From: Alitta virens
Taxonomy: Eukaryota > Annelida > Polychaeta > Phyllodocida > Nereididae
Assembly: GCA_932294295.1 (NCBI GenBank)
Contig: OW028585.1
Coordinates: 20,033,912 to 20,097,911, forward strand
Reading direction: 5' to 3'
Length of the DNA: 64,000 nucleotides
The first letter of the stretch is position 1. Every line of letters begins with the position of its first letter. Of this stretch, positions 1-11,976 are shown in pieces. Under the pieces are notes generated by a model. The model made no database searches. It saw only the letters and a program-made list of their open reading frames with translations, and was not told where the DNA came from. Position numbers and translations under genes: made by a program.

Positions 1-142
1 AAGTCCAGATTTTGGCCTAAGGAACTCTTCATGAGCTACATCTTATGTCTGTGCCTTGTACTCAGTGTCTATAATGGGGTAAGTGAAAATGGACATGATG
101 GGGTGAATGTTTAAGTTGGTGTGGACTCCAAGCTTTATCATA
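1..142. other. No feature seen
   Basis: AT-rich sequence with no coding signal. Upstream DNA or intron; the two cannot be told apart here. Confidence 0.5.
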
Positions 143-220
143 TCATCATAATGTCTGCCTCCAACAGCTGGTCATATGAGCTGACTGAGCAGTGAGCTTC
201 AGACCTGTAGCATCATGGAG
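143..220 (-). repeat. Interspersed repeat family C, copy 1
   Basis: Reads, on the minus strand, as the same ~75 bp module found at 3235, 5961, 29409 and (minus) 35335, with the shared words TCTGAAGCT..AGTCAGCT and CAGAGGCAGACGTAATGATG. Probably a fragment of a larger transposable element; no terminal repeats seen. Confidence 0.6.
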
Positions 221-224
221 ATAA

Positions 225-276
225 TGCAATTAAACTTTTTTGTGTTTTTTTGCAATTAAACTTTTTTGTGGTTTTT
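225..276. repeat. Two-copy 26-bp tandem repeat
   Basis: The unit TGCAATTAAACTTTTTTGTG plus a T-rich tail occurs twice in direct succession. Confidence 0.85.
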
Positions 277-1089
277 TGAGAGTTGGCTTAAAATCTCCAA
301 ATAAACTATAACCATAATAAATGAACTGATTGTCTGAAACAAACACTGACTATTCCATGTTCCTGTCACATTTATATTCTTTCCTTCGCTTTGTCTTTTT
401 ATTATTCATGAAGTCGAGTTGCAATGCATGTCAATGGGTTCTAGATTGCAGATTTGCTCCTTTGAAAAAACTGCATTTGCTCCAGAGGGGAGAAAATGAA
501 CCGCCTTGGGCTGTGAGATTTCTCTGGAGATAGTCGAGAATGTTTTAGAATCTCTGAATTTTACATTTGATGTTTGTTCCATTGACTTCAACAAATGTAG
601 ATGTATGTAAATCTAGTTGTGTTCCAGGTAATTAAGACTAGACACCGTAGTAGTTTCTTGAATATTAGTAGTTTCTTGAATATTCTTTATCATGTTTATT
701 AGTTTAAAAGAGATGAGAGTTCGAGACTTTAATTTTATTCTCATATTTTTTAATATGTAAATTTGAACACTATTTTGATTCTGGACTCTTACATTTGTTC
801 ATTCAGTTTTTGGACACAATGAAAATGGTCATGGAATCAAGGTGGCCGATACATTGGGTGGTCTCAATTCATTATTGTGTGGTACCACTGTATAAAGAAC
901 TTTATCATGTTTATAGCACTGAGAGTGCATGAGACAGTGCTAGGTCAAAAATAGACAGGCCAGGAAACCTATGATTTATTGATGAGAAAGTCAGATATAT
1001 GCCAATAAATAAAGAGAATCTTGGTGGAAAAGAACACAAATATGTCTGTAATACATCAACCTATCTAGAGACTTGGAATTCTGCTGCTA
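277..1089. other. No gene seen
   Basis: AT-rich. Short open frames at 330-533 (+) and 406-594 (-) overlap each other and have no recognisable domain or codon signal; I take them as chance. Confidence 0.5.
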
Positions 1090-1191
1090 TCTCTCCCAGC
1101 CTTGTATCTCTCCCAGCCTTGTATCTCTCCCAGCCTTGTATCTCTCCCAGCCTTGTATCTCTCCCAGCCTTGTATCTCTCCCAGCCTTGTA
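1090..1191. repeat. 17-bp minisatellite, six copies
   Basis: Six exact tandem copies of TCTCTCCCAGCCTTGTA. The unit length is not a multiple of three, so an open frame through it repeats every 51 bp; it is not a gene. Confidence 0.95.
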
Positions 1192-1578
1192 TCTGCTCCT
1201 GTCTAGAATAACATTGGTCTTGCTAGAAAATGGATTATGACTTGTATTAGATGCTTCTTTGTTGCCATGGCAACAGCAATCTCGTTTCTCTGCTCTTGTA
1301 AGATGCTACATAGCTCGGAGGGAGATTCCAGGGGAATCCCCCCCCCCCCAAAACCATGATGCTGGTGCAGCCAACCGTGACCAGTTTGGGGGTCAAAGGT
1401 CATCTTGATTTGTTGCTCGATAGTTTTTGGTCAATTTTCTGCTCAATTTGACTGTAGGGTGTTAGAAAACCATTGTAAGTATTGTTAAGCTGCTTGAGCA
1501 ACCAAAAAGAGGCTGTGATTGCAATAGGAATCACGTGATGTAGACAGTGAATTAGAGGTCACTGAGGGCATGCCAAAG

Positions 1579-1692
1579 GAATGAAGGAAGGAAGGAAGGA
1601 AGGGAGGGAGGGAGGAAAGAAGGATGGAAGGAAGGAAGGGAGTAAGGAATGAAAGAAAGAAGGGAGTAAGGAAGAAAAGAAGGAAGGAAGCT
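1579..1692. repeat. Purine-rich GGAA microsatellite
   Basis: Impure (GGAA)n / (GGGA)n tract, all purine on the + strand for about 110 bp. Such tracts can form triplex DNA; no further function is implied. Confidence 0.9.
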
Positions 1693-2447
1693 GAGATTTA
1701 GCTCCTGAATATTCGCTTTAATACCATGTTTAATAAGAATGGAACTCAGAAGACTTGATATTCATTTGTTTTGTAGACAGATTGACTGGCTATGCCAAAC
1801 ACACACAGATAATCAAATGGAACTCCGGCATAGGACATATACTGTGCATCCTATAAACAGATAAATGAGTGAATAAGAGAACATTCTCTGATAATTATGC
1901 TAATTATGTCTTTTCCATAATGACATTTCCCTTAGGCTCTGTGCGATGCATGTCAATCAAGCGAGTGAAACAATGACTACCGTAGTATGTCGATTACAAG
2001 TTCAGGCTATAGCATTTTAGAAAAAAAGGTCCTCTCTGTTGAAATTGAAATTCACCTTTATTCGATGCTTAACAGTAATGTAAAAATTTTGCTGGGTATT
2101 TTTATTTAAATTGCCGTTCGCCCAAATATATAAGCGAGCAATTCTTAATGGAGTAATCAACCAACTACGGTACATGTATATGCCTTCGGGTGAAAATGAT
2201 TTTGTTACGAAATGCGATATCCAATATCTGTCTAGATGACCTGTTGTTTTAAGCACAACAATATATTTTGACTAGATGTAAAGTAGAAATATGTTGCTAA
2301 CCGAAAAGATCACTTTTTGTGCAAAATGTAAGTCTTTATGGTGAGCTGGTGGTCTTAATTGTGAGAATAAATTTACAATGATGAGAATATAATAGAGGTT
2401 ATTCTTTGTCAACAGAGGGAGCTATTAGTAACTGCGCCAAAACAATG
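1693..2447. other. No gene seen
   Basis: A minus-strand open frame of 79 codons at 2017-2256 has no recognised domain. Nothing else stands out. Confidence 0.45.
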
Positions 2448-2780
2448 GAGTCTTTTCACTGAGCCGCCCGGAATTCAGAAGGACATAGGTCTTCCATCTC
2501 TTCTTATTACTCGTTTTGCTTTTCAGATAGATTGTAGGTCATAACTAACTGATTCCATAAATATGATTTCCTATGGGACCTATGGGAAATAACAGAAATC
2601 AACTAAATGATAAGATGTCAAATAAACATTAAAATGCACTAAAAACACTGCTGCTAGGATGCACTTTGCTTCAGCCAATCACAATCAAGAGCGGGAACAT
2701 TTTCAGCCAATAGAATTGCAGTATTCTGTCGAAGCCACCTTGTGGAAATATCGCGAAACTTCCGTGAAAATCCACTATTG
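2448..2780 (+). mobile_element. Interspersed element A, copy 1 (~330 bp)
   Basis: One of five copies in the window (others 9141, 17334, and minus-strand 56971 and 63396). All begin near GTCTTTTCACTGA..GAATTCAG..GACATAAGTCT and end GTGAAAATCCACTATTG. Shared length, two orientations and no coding capacity indicate a non-autonomous transposon. I do not see long terminal inverted repeats. Confidence 0.8.
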
Positions 2781-3234
2781 TTGATGATGCAGGATACAAT
2801 GAGTTCATTGAATGCAATTGATGATGTCACATTAAGATGACGTCATCAAATAATTGTCAGACACAGTGTTACTGATAGCTCCCTCTATTGGCACAATGGT
2901 TCCCCATTGGGTGCACATTTCATTGTTGTTCTTAATCTGGCTCTCACTAATGAGGTATTCTTAGAACGTCGTTTAGTAACTTTTAGTTACATCTTGAACT
3001 AACCATGGATTAGCTCAAGGTTATTCCCCAGATGTAAACGAGTAATTGTTCTCCATTTTATTTTATTTTTTTCCCAAATGAAAAGAAGGAAATTAATCAC
3101 AAGTTTTTTCCCAATGTTTATAGTCATTCGGCTCCTCTATATTTCTTGTGCTCTTTTTATCCTTTTCGTTTACCAATTCTCTCATTTGTCTTTCCGGTTA
3201 ATGGTTGATTCGTTGTCCACTCTAAACGCTAAGT

Positions 3235-3400
3235 ACTGGGGTCTGAAGCTAAGCCAGCCAGCCAGCCAGCCAGCCAGCTTATCTGACCAGCTGCCAGAGG
3301 CAGATGTAATGATGAGATGATAAGGCTGCTAGGAGTTCCTCATGGGTGGCTGTCAGTGGTGGCATCTTTTACTTGCCTCTGCATAGATACTATTTATGTC
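3235..3400 (+). repeat. Interspersed repeat family C, long copy with GCCA microsatellite
   Basis: Starts CTGGGGTCTGAAGCTAAG, is interrupted by (GCCA)n at 3253-3280, and continues through GATGAGATGATAAGGCT to TTTACTTGCCTCTGCATAGA. The second half recurs at 15325-15390 and 29490-29585. Confidence 0.6.
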
Positions 3401-3791
3401 TTGTTATATTCTTGTCTGTCTTGTCATATTTCTGTCTTTCTTGCTCTTTGCTCAATACTGTTAATACTCTTGTCTGTCTGTCTGTCTGTGATTGGCAACA
3501 GGTTTTCCTGCTGTGTTAATAGCTATTTATGTGCTAAAAATACCCCCTATTTTATTACATCATTAAACATGAGGTAGGGTTCTTTAAATAACAGGATATT
3601 TACCCTTTACCCCTTGGTCATGTTGAGCCCAGTGAGAAAATTGGAATAACATGTTCTACAAGCGGATTCAAGAACCATGGCTATCCGGGTTCAAAATCCC
3701 CGGAAAAAATAACCATATTGTACCCTTCAAAGTTCATTAAGCACTCCCTGCTAAAGTATGAAAATGGATGGTAGATAGATATACACTTAAC

Positions 3792-4086
3792 TAGTGCCCA
3801 GCAGAGAAGTGGTTACACTGGCAGACAATGGTTGGTATTGTTAGTAGGTTTTAGCAGTGAAAGACCATTGGATATTTCCAGCCAACATTTAATGTTTATA
3901 AAACATAGTAATCAACATTTCCGGATAATCCCTCTGTTGGTCAAAACTCTCGCCTGGTTGGGCAAATTGAATAGTTTTTGGAAAGTTGTTTCACTGTTTT
4001 TAAACAAAACAAAGCAATGACGTTCGTCACATGAGCACTTTATTTAGTTATTTTCAGTGCTTGCCCAACTCGCTGTGTAACCACTA
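3792..4086. mobile_element. Miniature element B, copy 1 (~295 bp)
   Basis: Matches 34757-35077 in inverted orientation over its whole length. The ends read TAGTGCCCAGCAGAGAAG and GCGTGTAACCACTA-like sequence; both elements share a TAGTG/CACTA terminus. No coding capacity. An open frame at 3832-4020 lies entirely inside it. Confidence 0.7.
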
Positions 4087-4813
4087 ATATGCAACAACAA
4101 TGATTTTTTTTTTTGATTTTGTGTTTCAGTATAGCAATTTACCATTATCACAAAAATTAGAAATTAGAGTAATCATTAAATGATTTATTACAGCTTATGG
4201 TAGTTATAAGTAATGGAGTTTGTCTCAATGCTAAATTTTATATCTGTCCATTTTGTGCAGCTCCAAGCTTTGTATGATATAAATATGACTGAAAAACAAG
4301 ATAATAGCTATAATATATGAATCCCACTAGAAGTATAAGTTTATTGACCTCATACAATTAATACATCAAATAAACATCCTCTTATGAGTGAAACTCAATG
4401 AAAAGCCACAAAAATATCTGATTCAGATTCAGACTCACAGAAAATTTTAACTTTACATAGCAATTTAACAAGTATTCAAAGAAGGACAATATATTTTTAA
4501 GTGTAAATTTCTGAATGACACATTTTGTTTTAGAAATTACAAATCAAATACAAGCAAAACAACAGTTTGTATCAGTAATAAAACTACAATATCTGCATGA
4601 TTAGGTCTGGTTTATGTTTTGAATGATGGATGGAGAGAACTGTTTAAACAGGACTCGCCAAACAGACCACAACACAAACTCAGCCATCAAAATGAAGTGA
4701 TGACAGGTGAAGTTGATAACCTGTGATAAACATTGATAAATGTCTTGGCAAAAGATAGACGTCTGTCTGTTTGTCATGTTCAGCAGCGCCCTGAGTGATG
4801 CCAGATATCACCA
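4087..4813. other. No gene seen
   Basis: AT-rich sequence with a short poly-T and a GATTCA doublet at 4421-4436; nothing supportable. Confidence 0.4.
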
Positions 4814-4860
4814 AGGTCAAATGAGGTCAGGTCAAGGTCGTTGTGAGGTCACTAAGGTCA
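4814..4860 (+). promoter_or_regulatory. Cluster of AGGTCA half-sites
   Basis: Within 47 bp the nuclear-receptor half-site AGGTCA (one as AGGTCG) occurs six times, at about 4814, 4824, 4829, 4835, 4846 and 4855, all in the same direction. This may be a receptor-binding array or a degenerate simple repeat; the sequence alone does not decide. Confidence 0.35.
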
Positions 4861-5367
4861 GATGCAACATGGGTGGTACAATCAGTGGTATCATGGCCAC
4901 CAGGCTTGGGTAAATACATGTAGGTCCATATGTCATCATGGACATTATTTGTGAGTTTTATTGTGGTTTGAACAGTTAAATTATGATCTCCAGGTTCAGT
5001 TTTTACTATTTTTTAATGTTTGAATAAATTGCAAGACTAGAGCTATGTATTCAGTAGGGCTTTGCCATTACATTTATGTAAGACTTGGTTCAAAGATGAA
5101 AGCCGTTATTGTGAGGTAAACCATTGAATTATTTAGTTTTAGCACCGAGGCTGTGTTAGTGGTGAGGCTGTCTTAAGCTAATTGCGAGTGAAATGGATTG
5201 TAAAAATGGTAAAATATAGTGGGTGTTGGTCCTATAAACAAAGGGATATATAAAGCCCTGGTCCCTTTTTTTTTTTTTACTTTTTTCCCCCCATTTATTA
5301 CATTAAATACAATGTATATGTAGTGTCATCCTATTTTCTGCGATACACTTCTTTTTTGTTGTTGTTA

Positions 5368-5443
5368 GCTTTATATGGAATTATCTTTATATGGAGTTAG
5401 CTTTATATGGAGTTAGCTTTATATGGAGTTAGCTTTATATGGA
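5368..5443. repeat. 16-bp minisatellite
   Basis: Nearly five copies of GCTTTATATGGAGTTA, the first with AATTA in place of AGTTA. Confidence 0.95.
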
Positions 5444-5780
5444 TATCTTCTTGTGCAATTGCAAATAATAAGGTTCCATATCATGGTGATATGTAACAAC
5501 CGCATGGTGTATGCTGATCAACATAATTTGTTTTGATATATTGTAAGGTTTTTCTAGTTCTTTGACTACTGAGAAAGGCATTCAATACATTGCAAATATG
5601 ATGCCCTCTTTACTCTTTGGTAGTTTTTAGTTTCTCTCTCCTAGATCTGTTTATTTGGCAGCATTCTTGCGAGACCATTTTTTATCACTTATTGTGAAGA
5701 ATATTTTCTCTTGACACATCTGGCGACCACATGACACATCATGTGACTGCAGTCTGCCACAGAGAAGCTATTGTTCATGG

Positions 5781-5799
5781 TCACATGACAGTCATGTGA
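5781..5799. other. 19-bp near-palindrome with two E-boxes
   Basis: TCACATGACAGTCATGTGA is a palindrome about its centre apart from the middle base. It contains CACATG/CATGTG E-boxes. A related CACATGACACATCATGTGA lies 50 bp upstream (5729-5747). No function is shown. Confidence 0.5.
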
Positions 5800-5960
5800 T
5801 GTCCGGTTCTGTTTTTTGTCACTATTGTTTCAGCCAAATATCTTATTGTTTTTGTTGAGTACAACCAGATTGGTTGTATTAGGGGAGTATTTGTTTGTCA
5901 CGAAAGTGTGAGAAACAAACACCAGTTGTGGGTTCGAAATGTTCCAGAGTGAGGCTGTTG

Positions 5961-6037
5961 ATGTCTCAATGCTACTGGGTCTGAAGCTTAGTCAGCTTAT
6001 ATGGCCAACTACCAGAGACAGAAGTAATGATGAGATC
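5961..6037 (+). repeat. Interspersed repeat family C, copy
   Basis: ATGTCTCAATGCTACTGGGT then TCTGAAGCTTAGTCAGCTTA, ending in AGTAATGATGAGAT; matches 29409-29492 closely. Confidence 0.75.
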
Positions 6038-6499
6038 CAATTTAGTACGATCAGGATGATTCATGCTTCTGAAAGTTATTCAAAATGTAAAGCTTGCAAA
6101 TAAACTTGGTAAAACCTTGGATGAACAGAGTGTTGTGGTCTTGTGGTTAAGGGCTTTCCAAATGACTGTGATGTACTGGGCTTGGACTTTAAAACTATGC
6201 CTGGTCAAGTTGGGCAGATCCACTAGCAACCAAACTTTTGGCACTGGTGTGAGCTCTTAAACCGCTAGTGTTAACCTTTCATTTAAGTCTTGTTACTAGC
6301 TATGGAAATGGAATTGAAAAAGACTCAAGATTGGCCTGTGGATTTGATGGTGATGTTAGCATAATGTATCTTTTATTTAATGGAAGACTAACTATAAACC
6401 CCGTAATAATTATTTTGTGGTCAAACTGATATATGCCATCTTTAAACATTGTGAAATAGTTATATTTCTGTAACTATTTCAAGCTGTAGCGAACTTCCT

Positions 6500-6870
6500 T
6501 TGACTTGTAAAACTACAATGATAAATATAGTGTACCCACAGCCATAGACAGCCTGCTGAATGATACTAGAGAATCTCTCATGCCATCTTTAACTTCAACC
6601 ATGGACGTAAAAGGCTTTTACGTCTATGCTTTAACTAAGTTACTTTAATTATATAGTCCATAACTTGTAAACTACAGCGATAAATGTATCGGACCAATAG
6701 CGATAGACAGCCACTGACGTTGACTTTTGAATGATACTAGAGAATCTGATGCCATCTTTAATAGTTACTTCAATGATAGTTTTGAGAAATGAATTCATAT
6801 CCATAGACAGCCACTGACAGTAACTTTTGAATGATCGTTGATGATACTAGAGAATTTGATGCCCACTATA
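6500..6870 (-). repeat. Diverged ~150-bp repeat units, minus orientation
   Basis: Three units, each with the order ATAGACAGCC, GAATGATACTAGAGAATCT, GATGCCATCTTTAA. On the minus strand they read as the same unit found at 7900-8222 and 10838-11535. An old satellite-like or foldback array. Confidence 0.75.
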
Positions 6871-7899
6871 CAGTTGGATACTAAAAGTGAAAATGCTTTA
6901 CTTTAGTGGCTCGAAAGAACACAATGGTTAAGGTAAAGAAAGAGTGAAAGCTGATTACTCTGTTTTACTGTCGATTCTCGACTACATCTGTACTCGGTGG
7001 AGTCGGTGGAAACAAGATTGGCGCTGTCGCACGAAGTCTTGAGACTTAATTGACTTCTTTTGGATCTTGTCGTCTGCTCACGTGTGATTTCCTTCCAAAT
7101 CTCGTTTTCCTCTCATGTGTTGCGAGACTTGGTGTCTGTCTTCTGAGGTTCTTCTCTCTTTCGAGTGTATGACGAAACCTTAAGGCACCTCGCTGTCAGA
7201 AAAAGATCAGAATCACATATTTTTGGCTTTTGTCGTTTGACCTGTATTCTCGTCAATTCCGACCAGCAATAAATGCTTTTAGCCATTTATTTAGCTTAAT
7301 ATTTCATTGTATATTCAGCCAAAATCGTATTGTTTGTTTTTTCATATTGCCCATAAATTTTCCAAAAATAAATTATTTTAGCCGTATACGTCATTATTTA
7401 GCTTTTGGCTAATTGGCTAATCAGCTGCTAATAAGGGGATCGGATGAGCTAGTAAGACTGTCTCACCGTGGAGAAAATTAAATCTATTCTACCAAACATT
7501 CGTTTTCAGACCATTTTTTTTAGCACAAACTTGTGATCAATGAATGAATGAATGAATTCAACCAACACGTAGAGGTCACAGAAAGCCTAATTTGCCTCAC
7601 TATTAAGACATTTTAAAGACAACCTCACAGTAAAATGAGTAAATTTTGCATCATGGATGGTTGTTATTGAGAAAATGACAAGAAAGAAAGAAAAGAAGAA
7701 ATAAAAACGAATATCGATCATTGCTTTGAAGAAATTGTCATGTTAGCTTAGTTCGTCTGAAATCTTAATGTCCGATTTAATGCAGTTTTCTTGTTCCAAT
7801 AATCTCATTCCATGATTTGCCATTCTGTGAAAATTTGTCTAAATGAAGTCAGATTTGAAAGAAATAGAATTTCACCAGCTTTCTCTCTTAAACTGCTTT
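6871..7899. other. No gene seen; locally CpG-richer 6960-7200
   Basis: Between 6960 and 7200 CpG is more frequent than around it, which could mark an upstream exon or promoter, but I find no initiator followed by a hydrophobic signal peptide and a phase-1 donor. The 60-codon frame at 7230-7412 is AT-rich and unconvincing. Confidence 0.35.
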
Positions 7900-8222
7900 A
7901 AGTGGCTGTCTAGGTAAATGGGTTTACTGCATTTATATATATATTTATATATATATATATATATATAATTCACTGCGATTGAAGTAATTGTTGAAGATGG
8001 TATTGGATTCTCTAGTATATCATTCTAAAGTTAATTGTCAGTAGCTGTCTATTGTGATGAGTTCACTGCATTTATCATTGTACAAGTTTCATCTGAATTG
8101 AAGTAAGTACTACTTAACTATTAAAGATGGCATGAGATTCTCTAGTATCATTCTAAAGTTAATTGTCAGGGGCTGTCTATGGCTATGGGTTCACTCCTTT
8201 TATCATTGTACAGCTTTTGTAT
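7900..8222 (+). repeat. Diverged ~150-bp repeat units, plus orientation
   Basis: Two and a half units with GATTCTCTAGTATCATTCTA, AGTTAATTGTCAG, GGCTGTCTATGGC and TCACTGCATTTATCATTGTA, interrupted at 7936-7967 by an AT microsatellite. Confidence 0.75.
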
Positions 8223-8516
8223 TTGACAAACTATGCTCTCTGCTGATATATGGTATAGAGGATAATAGTAGAAAACCAAAACTTCTGTATTAATTACTGG
8301 TAATTACTGGTGTGAGTGTTCTTAATCGATATACACTCTTATTTAACCTATAATAATGAGTTTCTGTCATATAATAAGTACTATCCAATGACCTAATACG
8401 GTCATTTTGTTTTTCCAAATCATATCATCCTGGAAATGTCAGATGATAAGGCTAATACTGGCTTCGTGAGGAATACCGAGAATCGATCAGTTTCCTTGAA
8501 GCGAATATCAATCTAT

Positions 8517-8645
8517 CGTCCCTACTACTTCTACTACTTCTACTTCTACTACTACTACTACTATACTACTACTACTACTACTACTGCTACTACTACTGCT
8601 ACTACTACTACTACTATACTACTACTACTACTACTACTACTACTG

Positions 8646-8716
<71 letters not shown>

Positions 8717-8741
8717 GCTGCTGCTGCTACTTCTACTACCT

Positions 8742-8776
<35 letters not shown>

Positions 8777-8777
8777 G

Positions 8778-8806
<29 letters not shown>
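8517..8806. repeat. ACT/CTA trinucleotide microsatellite (~290 bp)
   Basis: An almost uninterrupted run of (ACT)n with scattered GCT and TTC variants. It yields long poly-Leu, poly-Tyr/Thr and poly-Val frames on both strands, which are artefacts. Confidence 0.98.
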
Positions 8807-8808
<2 letters not shown>

Positions 8809-9140
8809 GACAACCATGAGCATTTATAATCTCTGTTTACTTCTAGTTACCCTAGGTTTGCTCCAAGTTGACTTAATATTGGCCTGGCAAATTCAATTTG
8901 TCCGCAATTAAGCTGAAGCGACTGTCTGATTAGCTGAGGGGCATTTTGCCAGCCGAATAATGGAAATAATTACGTTTCTCCTTTAATTTGCGAGAGACGT
9001 CTGTTAGCATTGCAGCACATCAAGGAGGTTCGAATCGTACAATAGAATCCTGCGTTTTGACCTTCTTTGAAAATCTTCGAAGTTGTCTTAATATTGAGGT
9101 GGTATTACTCAGAACTAGAACGTGATGTGTTTCTATAGAA

Positions 9141-9460
9141 TATTTTCACTGATCAGCCCTGAATTCGGCAAGACATAAGTCTTTCCTCTCCTCTTATTAC
9201 TGATTTTGCTTTTCAGACATTGTATGTCATAACTAACTAATTACATATATATAATTTTCTCAGGGAAATAACAGAAATCAACTAAATGTTAAGATGTCAA
9301 ATATACATTAAAATGCACTAAAAATACTGCTGCTAGGATGTACTTTGCTTCAGCCAATCAGAGTCAAGGTCGGGAACATTTTCAGCCAATAGAATTGTAG
9401 TATTCTGTCATAGCCACCTGGTGGAAATACAGAGAACCTTCCGTGAAAATCCACTAATGG
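9141..9460 (+). mobile_element. Interspersed element A, copy 2
   Basis: Same content as copy 1 from TATTTTCACTGATCAGCCCT to CCGTGAAAATCCACTAATGG. Includes the internal CTGCTGCTAGGATG and TTCAGCCAATCAGAGTCAAG landmarks. Confidence 0.8.
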
Positions 9461-9556
9461 TTTTGGAACCTAGAGCTCGGGATTGTAAAAACAGGATAGT
9501 ATAGCTGAATACTGTACTAAATAGTGATGATGTCTGAGCTTAGTTTCAGACACAGA

Positions 9557-9936
9557 TAGGGTTGTCATCGATATGTTTTATATCAATGAATCGAAAAGAT
9601 TTTGATATCGATATCAAAAAATTGACAAAATTCATGTTTTGATTCTTTGCTATCCTCTGTAATTGTACATTTGTGCCGTGATGAGCACTTGACTACACAG
9701 CCCCCACCACAAATTGCAAACTGATTGCCTAATAGATTGGTTTAATAGTTATCATATTAAAGGTAAATGGTTTCAAAATGACACGGGAAATATACTCAGG
9801 ACTGCGACTGATGTTTCCATATCAAATTGGGAATGCTGATAATACTAAATTTGTGCAATTTTGCGATATTGCAATATCGAAAGTGGAATACTGTTTTGGA
9901 TATCGAATGAAGGATTGATATCAATGAACAACCCTA
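9557..9936. mobile_element. 380-bp element with TAGGGTTGTCATCGATAT termini
   Basis: Left end TAGGGTTGTCATCGATAT; right end, read inverted, TAGGGTTGTTCATTGATAT. The interior repeats GATATCGATATC-type palindromes. Terminal CAGGGTTG/TAGGGTTG ends are typical of hAT-type miniature elements; the flanks share only AGACAC, so the target duplication is not clear. Confidence 0.75.
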
Positions 9937-10425
9937 GACACGAACCGGATGCATCATACTTTGTGGGATCCTGTAGACCTACAGAGAATGATGTGAATGA
10001 CCTTTTTACCTGTATATTAACATGACGTTAAACGCACATCTCTACCATTGCTATGTCTTGGTGGAATAATTATTGGACGACCCAATTATACAGTTGCAGT
10101 AATGGGTTGCGGTCCAATAACATTTACTTCAATTTGATCCACTGGGTATAATGCCTTGATCTCACAGATTACAGATTGGATCCCAGAGATTTCTGGAAAA
10201 TCAGCATTATCATATGATTAAGGTGTCTTTAAGATGTCGAGCTTCCGTGAAATTAAGCTACGGTTGTTCTTGTCGCAATTGTCGTATTTAGATTGACTTA
10301 AGGCCAGATCGTATCAAGATGTCTCCGAAGCAGCTAATACACTACTAATCGCGCTCATACCAGGCCTTTGGCTTAAGCGATTACTTGGACGCTTTCAAAC
10401 ATATAATTTGAACAAATGTTGAAGT

Positions 10426-10837
10426 AACTTAAAGCTGGATTATCACTCAATATGACAGTGGCCAAAATCTATTGCATTCACTTCATTGTCTTCTTAATAC
10501 TGATTACCTACCATCTAGAGCCTTGCTGGGTTCACTGTCTCTCTATAAAATAAATTGACTTCGCCTAGTATTTAATTTTTCATGCCATCAAAAATCCAAT
10601 ATGTAAACAAACCAAGTGATCACGTCACAATACTCAACAATGAGTGATGATGCCATTTCCATTGTATTTCCAATGTTTTGGTCTTGATTTTTGTCAATAT
10701 ATAATTTATTTTTTGTAATTAATGCCTAATAGATTCATTCGCTTACACATATTTAGTGTGCCTTGATCAAATAAGGTGATTTTCAATCGTTTGATGAAGT
10801 TTTAGAAAATAGTAATTTTGGCAGACAGTGGAGCTTT
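10426..10837. mobile_element. TTAA-flanked miniature element, copy 1
   Basis: Begins TTAAAGCTGGATTATCACTC and ends GGCAGACAGTGGAGCTTTAA, so it is bounded by TTAA and has a short AGCT inverted terminus. About 380 bp of it is repeated nearly unchanged at 11977-12357. TTAA targets point to piggyBac-type mobilisation, an inference. Confidence 0.65.
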
Positions 10838-11535
10838 AAGTCAAAGATGGCATCCGATTCTCCATAGTATCATTCAATTTTGGACAAAAGTGAACTTTAG
10901 ATCACAAGTTTTAATGTACATCTTTGCTATACATATATATTATAATGTAAGTAATTTAGTTTAGGATGGCATCAGATTCCCTGGTATCAGGCAAAGCTGA
11001 ATGTTTTTAGTGGAGTCCTGTCAAAGTGTCAATGGTAACAGTTCACTACATTATCAGTGGCATTTTATCGCCCGTATAATTTACAAATGATAATTTTTTA
11101 TGCAAATTTAGACTGTAACGGAAGTAACTAAGAAAGATGACATCAGCTTCTCCTGTATCACCGTTATCACCGTTATCAGTGTTGTCAGTGGCTGTCTATG
11201 GCTATGAGTATATTTATCATGTACAGTTGCATAATAGTTTTTTTATTTTTTTTTTACGATATCAGATTTTTACTCAACTGTAATTGAAGTAACTTAAAAA
11301 TGGCATGAAATTCTCTGGTATCATTCGAAAGTTTATTTCAGTGGCTGTCTATGGCTATTGGTCCAATACAATTATCGCTGTAGTTTACAAGTTATGGACT
11401 ATATAATTAAAGTAACTTAGTTAAAGTTAAAGATGGCGTGAGATTATCTAGTGTCATTCAAAGTTAATGTCAGTAGCTCTCTTTGGCCGTGGGTTCACTG
11501 CATTTTATCATTGTAGTTTAAAAGTCATTGGCTGC
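10838..11535 (+). repeat. Diverged ~150-bp repeat array, plus orientation
   Basis: Five degenerate units with GATGGCATSAGATTCTC, GTATCATTC, CAGTGGCTGTCTATGGCTAT and ATTTATCATTGTAG landmarks, running straight on from the TTAA element. Confidence 0.75.
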
Positions 11536-11914
11536 TAGGTCTGCGAGGATTGCTAAGGCATCTGAATAATTATATTGGTGTGACACTGCGACAATGTATC
11601 AATATTTGTCAAGTACATAAAGTACGCCGAGTACTTCGTACCAAACTAGAGAAACAGCACCCTAGAATAATTCTGTTTGTGTTTATCGCATCGAGGAAGT
11701 TGTTTAGCCGCTGAAAAACGTGATACGCTTCACATCCTGTTGGGTGCAAAAATCAGGAAGGGGCGAAATATTTAGAGGGGAAAAGCGAAAAAGAAAAATG
11801 AGGTTAGTGTACACATTGTATGTGGAGAAATGTAAGATGATACGACAGTAGTAGGGCTGTTATTGTCAGGGTGCTATTGTTAAGTGTTAAATGCTGAGAT
11901 GTGGATAGATAGAA

Positions 11915-11972
11915 TAGGTAGGTAGGTAGATAGATAGATAGATAGATAAGATAGATAGATCTATAGATAGAA
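11915..11972. repeat. GATA microsatellite
   Basis: (GGTA)n grading into (GATA)n, about 55 bp, directly before the second TTAA-type element. Confidence 0.9.
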
Positions 11973-11976
11973 AATA

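Noticed and set aside
999..1211. 70-codon frame with a repeated SPSLVSLPALYLSQPCI-like peptide
   Set aside because: It is the 17-bp minisatellite read in three frames in turn.
2017..2256. Minus-strand 79-codon frame
   Set aside because: No domain or cysteine pattern recognised, no neighbouring splice-compatible exon; probably chance.
3078..3320. Frame starting MKRRKLITSFF with a long hydrophobic stretch, resembling a signal peptide
   Set aside because: AT-rich composition explains the hydrophobicity; it runs into a repeat and a GCCA microsatellite, and no phase-1 donor leads sensibly to exon 1.
8436..8823. Long poly-Leu/Tyr/Thr (plus) and poly-Val (minus) open frames
   Set aside because: They are translations of the ACT microsatellite; no codon or domain signal.
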